Positions 13,170 to 13,454 of a stretch of 13,454 bases of DNA are shown here, piece after piece. This DNA comes from Myxococcales bacterium (lineage in GTDB: Bacteria > Myxococcota_C > UBA6777): the NCBI GenBank assembly GCA_027005175.1, contig JALTMC010000398.1, forward strand, positions 3,956 to 17,409, given 5' to 3'. Each line of letters opens with the position of its first letter. The first letter of the stretch is position 1. A model generated the notes under the pieces. The model did no database searches. It saw nothing but the letters and a program-made list of their open reading frames with translations, and was not told where the DNA came from. The translations under genes were made by a program, and so were the position numbers.

Positions 13170-13454
13170 CTATGTTTCTTGTTTTTGGAAGAGTGCCCAG
13201 AACAAGTCTTCGGAAGGATAGGGAATTGGAAGCTCTTTGGGGATGAGTTGTGTGAGTGGGTGAAAGAGGCGTCCGCCGGGCATTGCCTCGAATGTGTGGT
13301 TTAAGAGAGAGCGTGCATGACCGCCTTTGAGCCATTTGGATGGGCGACCGCTGGCGACCTCAACAAATCCAAATTGTAGACATAACTTTCGCAAACTCTC
13401 TCGAGAGAACCAGTGCAGTACACTTGGAGGACTATATTCATGCCTTCTCTTACC
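13170..13454 (-). CDS. Class I SAM-dependent methyltransferase, C-terminal fragment
   Basis: The frame is open from the right edge, giving the last 94 residues of a minus-strand gene. HEYSPPSVLHWFSRESLRKLCLQFGFVEV matches the closing strand-helix region of class I methyltransferases, usually written as PPSHLHYFSRxSLxxLLxxxGF. It is followed by a basic stretch (SGRPSKWLKGGHARSLL) common in the Methyltransf_23-type group. The SAM-binding motifs would lie outside the window, so substrate and full length are unknown. Its neighbour, a possible GT-C-like membrane protein, hints at a cell-surface glycan setting, but this is weak context. Confidence 0.7.
   Translation of the reverse strand, partial: GKRRHEYSPPSVLHWFSRESLRKLCLQFGFVEVASGRPSKWLKGGHARSLLNHTFEAMPGGRLFHPLTQLIPKELPIPYPSEDLFWALFQKQET

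Overview
The window reads as chromosomal DNA of a Gram-negative bacterium. It encodes an RND pump, a TolC-type outer-membrane channel, many Sec and Tat lipoproteins and periplasmic cytochrome-c-like proteins. Clear AGGAGG-type ribosome sites argue against Bacteroidota. Many short envelope lipoproteins, with CX2CH or CX4CH haem motifs and loose lipoboxes, suggest a Myxococcota or other deltaproteobacterial-type lineage. This is an inference; no rRNA or marker gene is present.

Region 1 (2-5027, + strand) is a heavy-metal efflux operon. It holds the C-terminal two thirds of a CusA-type RND pump (cut by the window edge), a TolC/CusC-like channel, and a DUF2231 membrane protein. The last has a predicted beta-rich domain and a tail of about 30 histidines built from 39-bp and 24-bp repeats. 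A rho-independent terminator follows at about 5059-5095.

Region 2 (5265-7626) holds small secreted proteins. They are a CXXCH cytochrome-like lipoprotein whose ribosome site sits in the loop of a hairpin, a mini lipoprotein ending in the same HDHG repeats, a minus-strand His/Arg-rich secreted protein, and a strikingly repetitive secreted protein that is about 37% arginine with no acidic residues after its signal peptide.

Region 3 (7796-11052) holds envelope redox and metal lipoproteins: a Tat-exported intradiol dioxygenase, a CX4CH cytochrome-like lipoprotein, a Tat-exported Rieske protein, and a free-standing DUF3347 lipoprotein with the CPM...NPYMG..MLTCG signature. Between them lie a 27-bp direct repeat spaced 208 bp apart and a GC-rich block.

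Region 4 (11053-13454) looks unrelated: a polytopic membrane protein resembling DUF6798/GT-C-like proteins, convergent with the C-terminus of a SAM-dependent methyltransferase cut by the right edge.

Taken together, regions 1-3 look like an envelope metal-handling and redox island. The pump and channel would export a soft or transition metal, and the His-rich, DUF3347, haem and Fe-S lipoproteins would bind or oxidise metal or substrate outside the inner membrane. No mobile-element gene, tRNA, rRNA or CRISPR array was seen.
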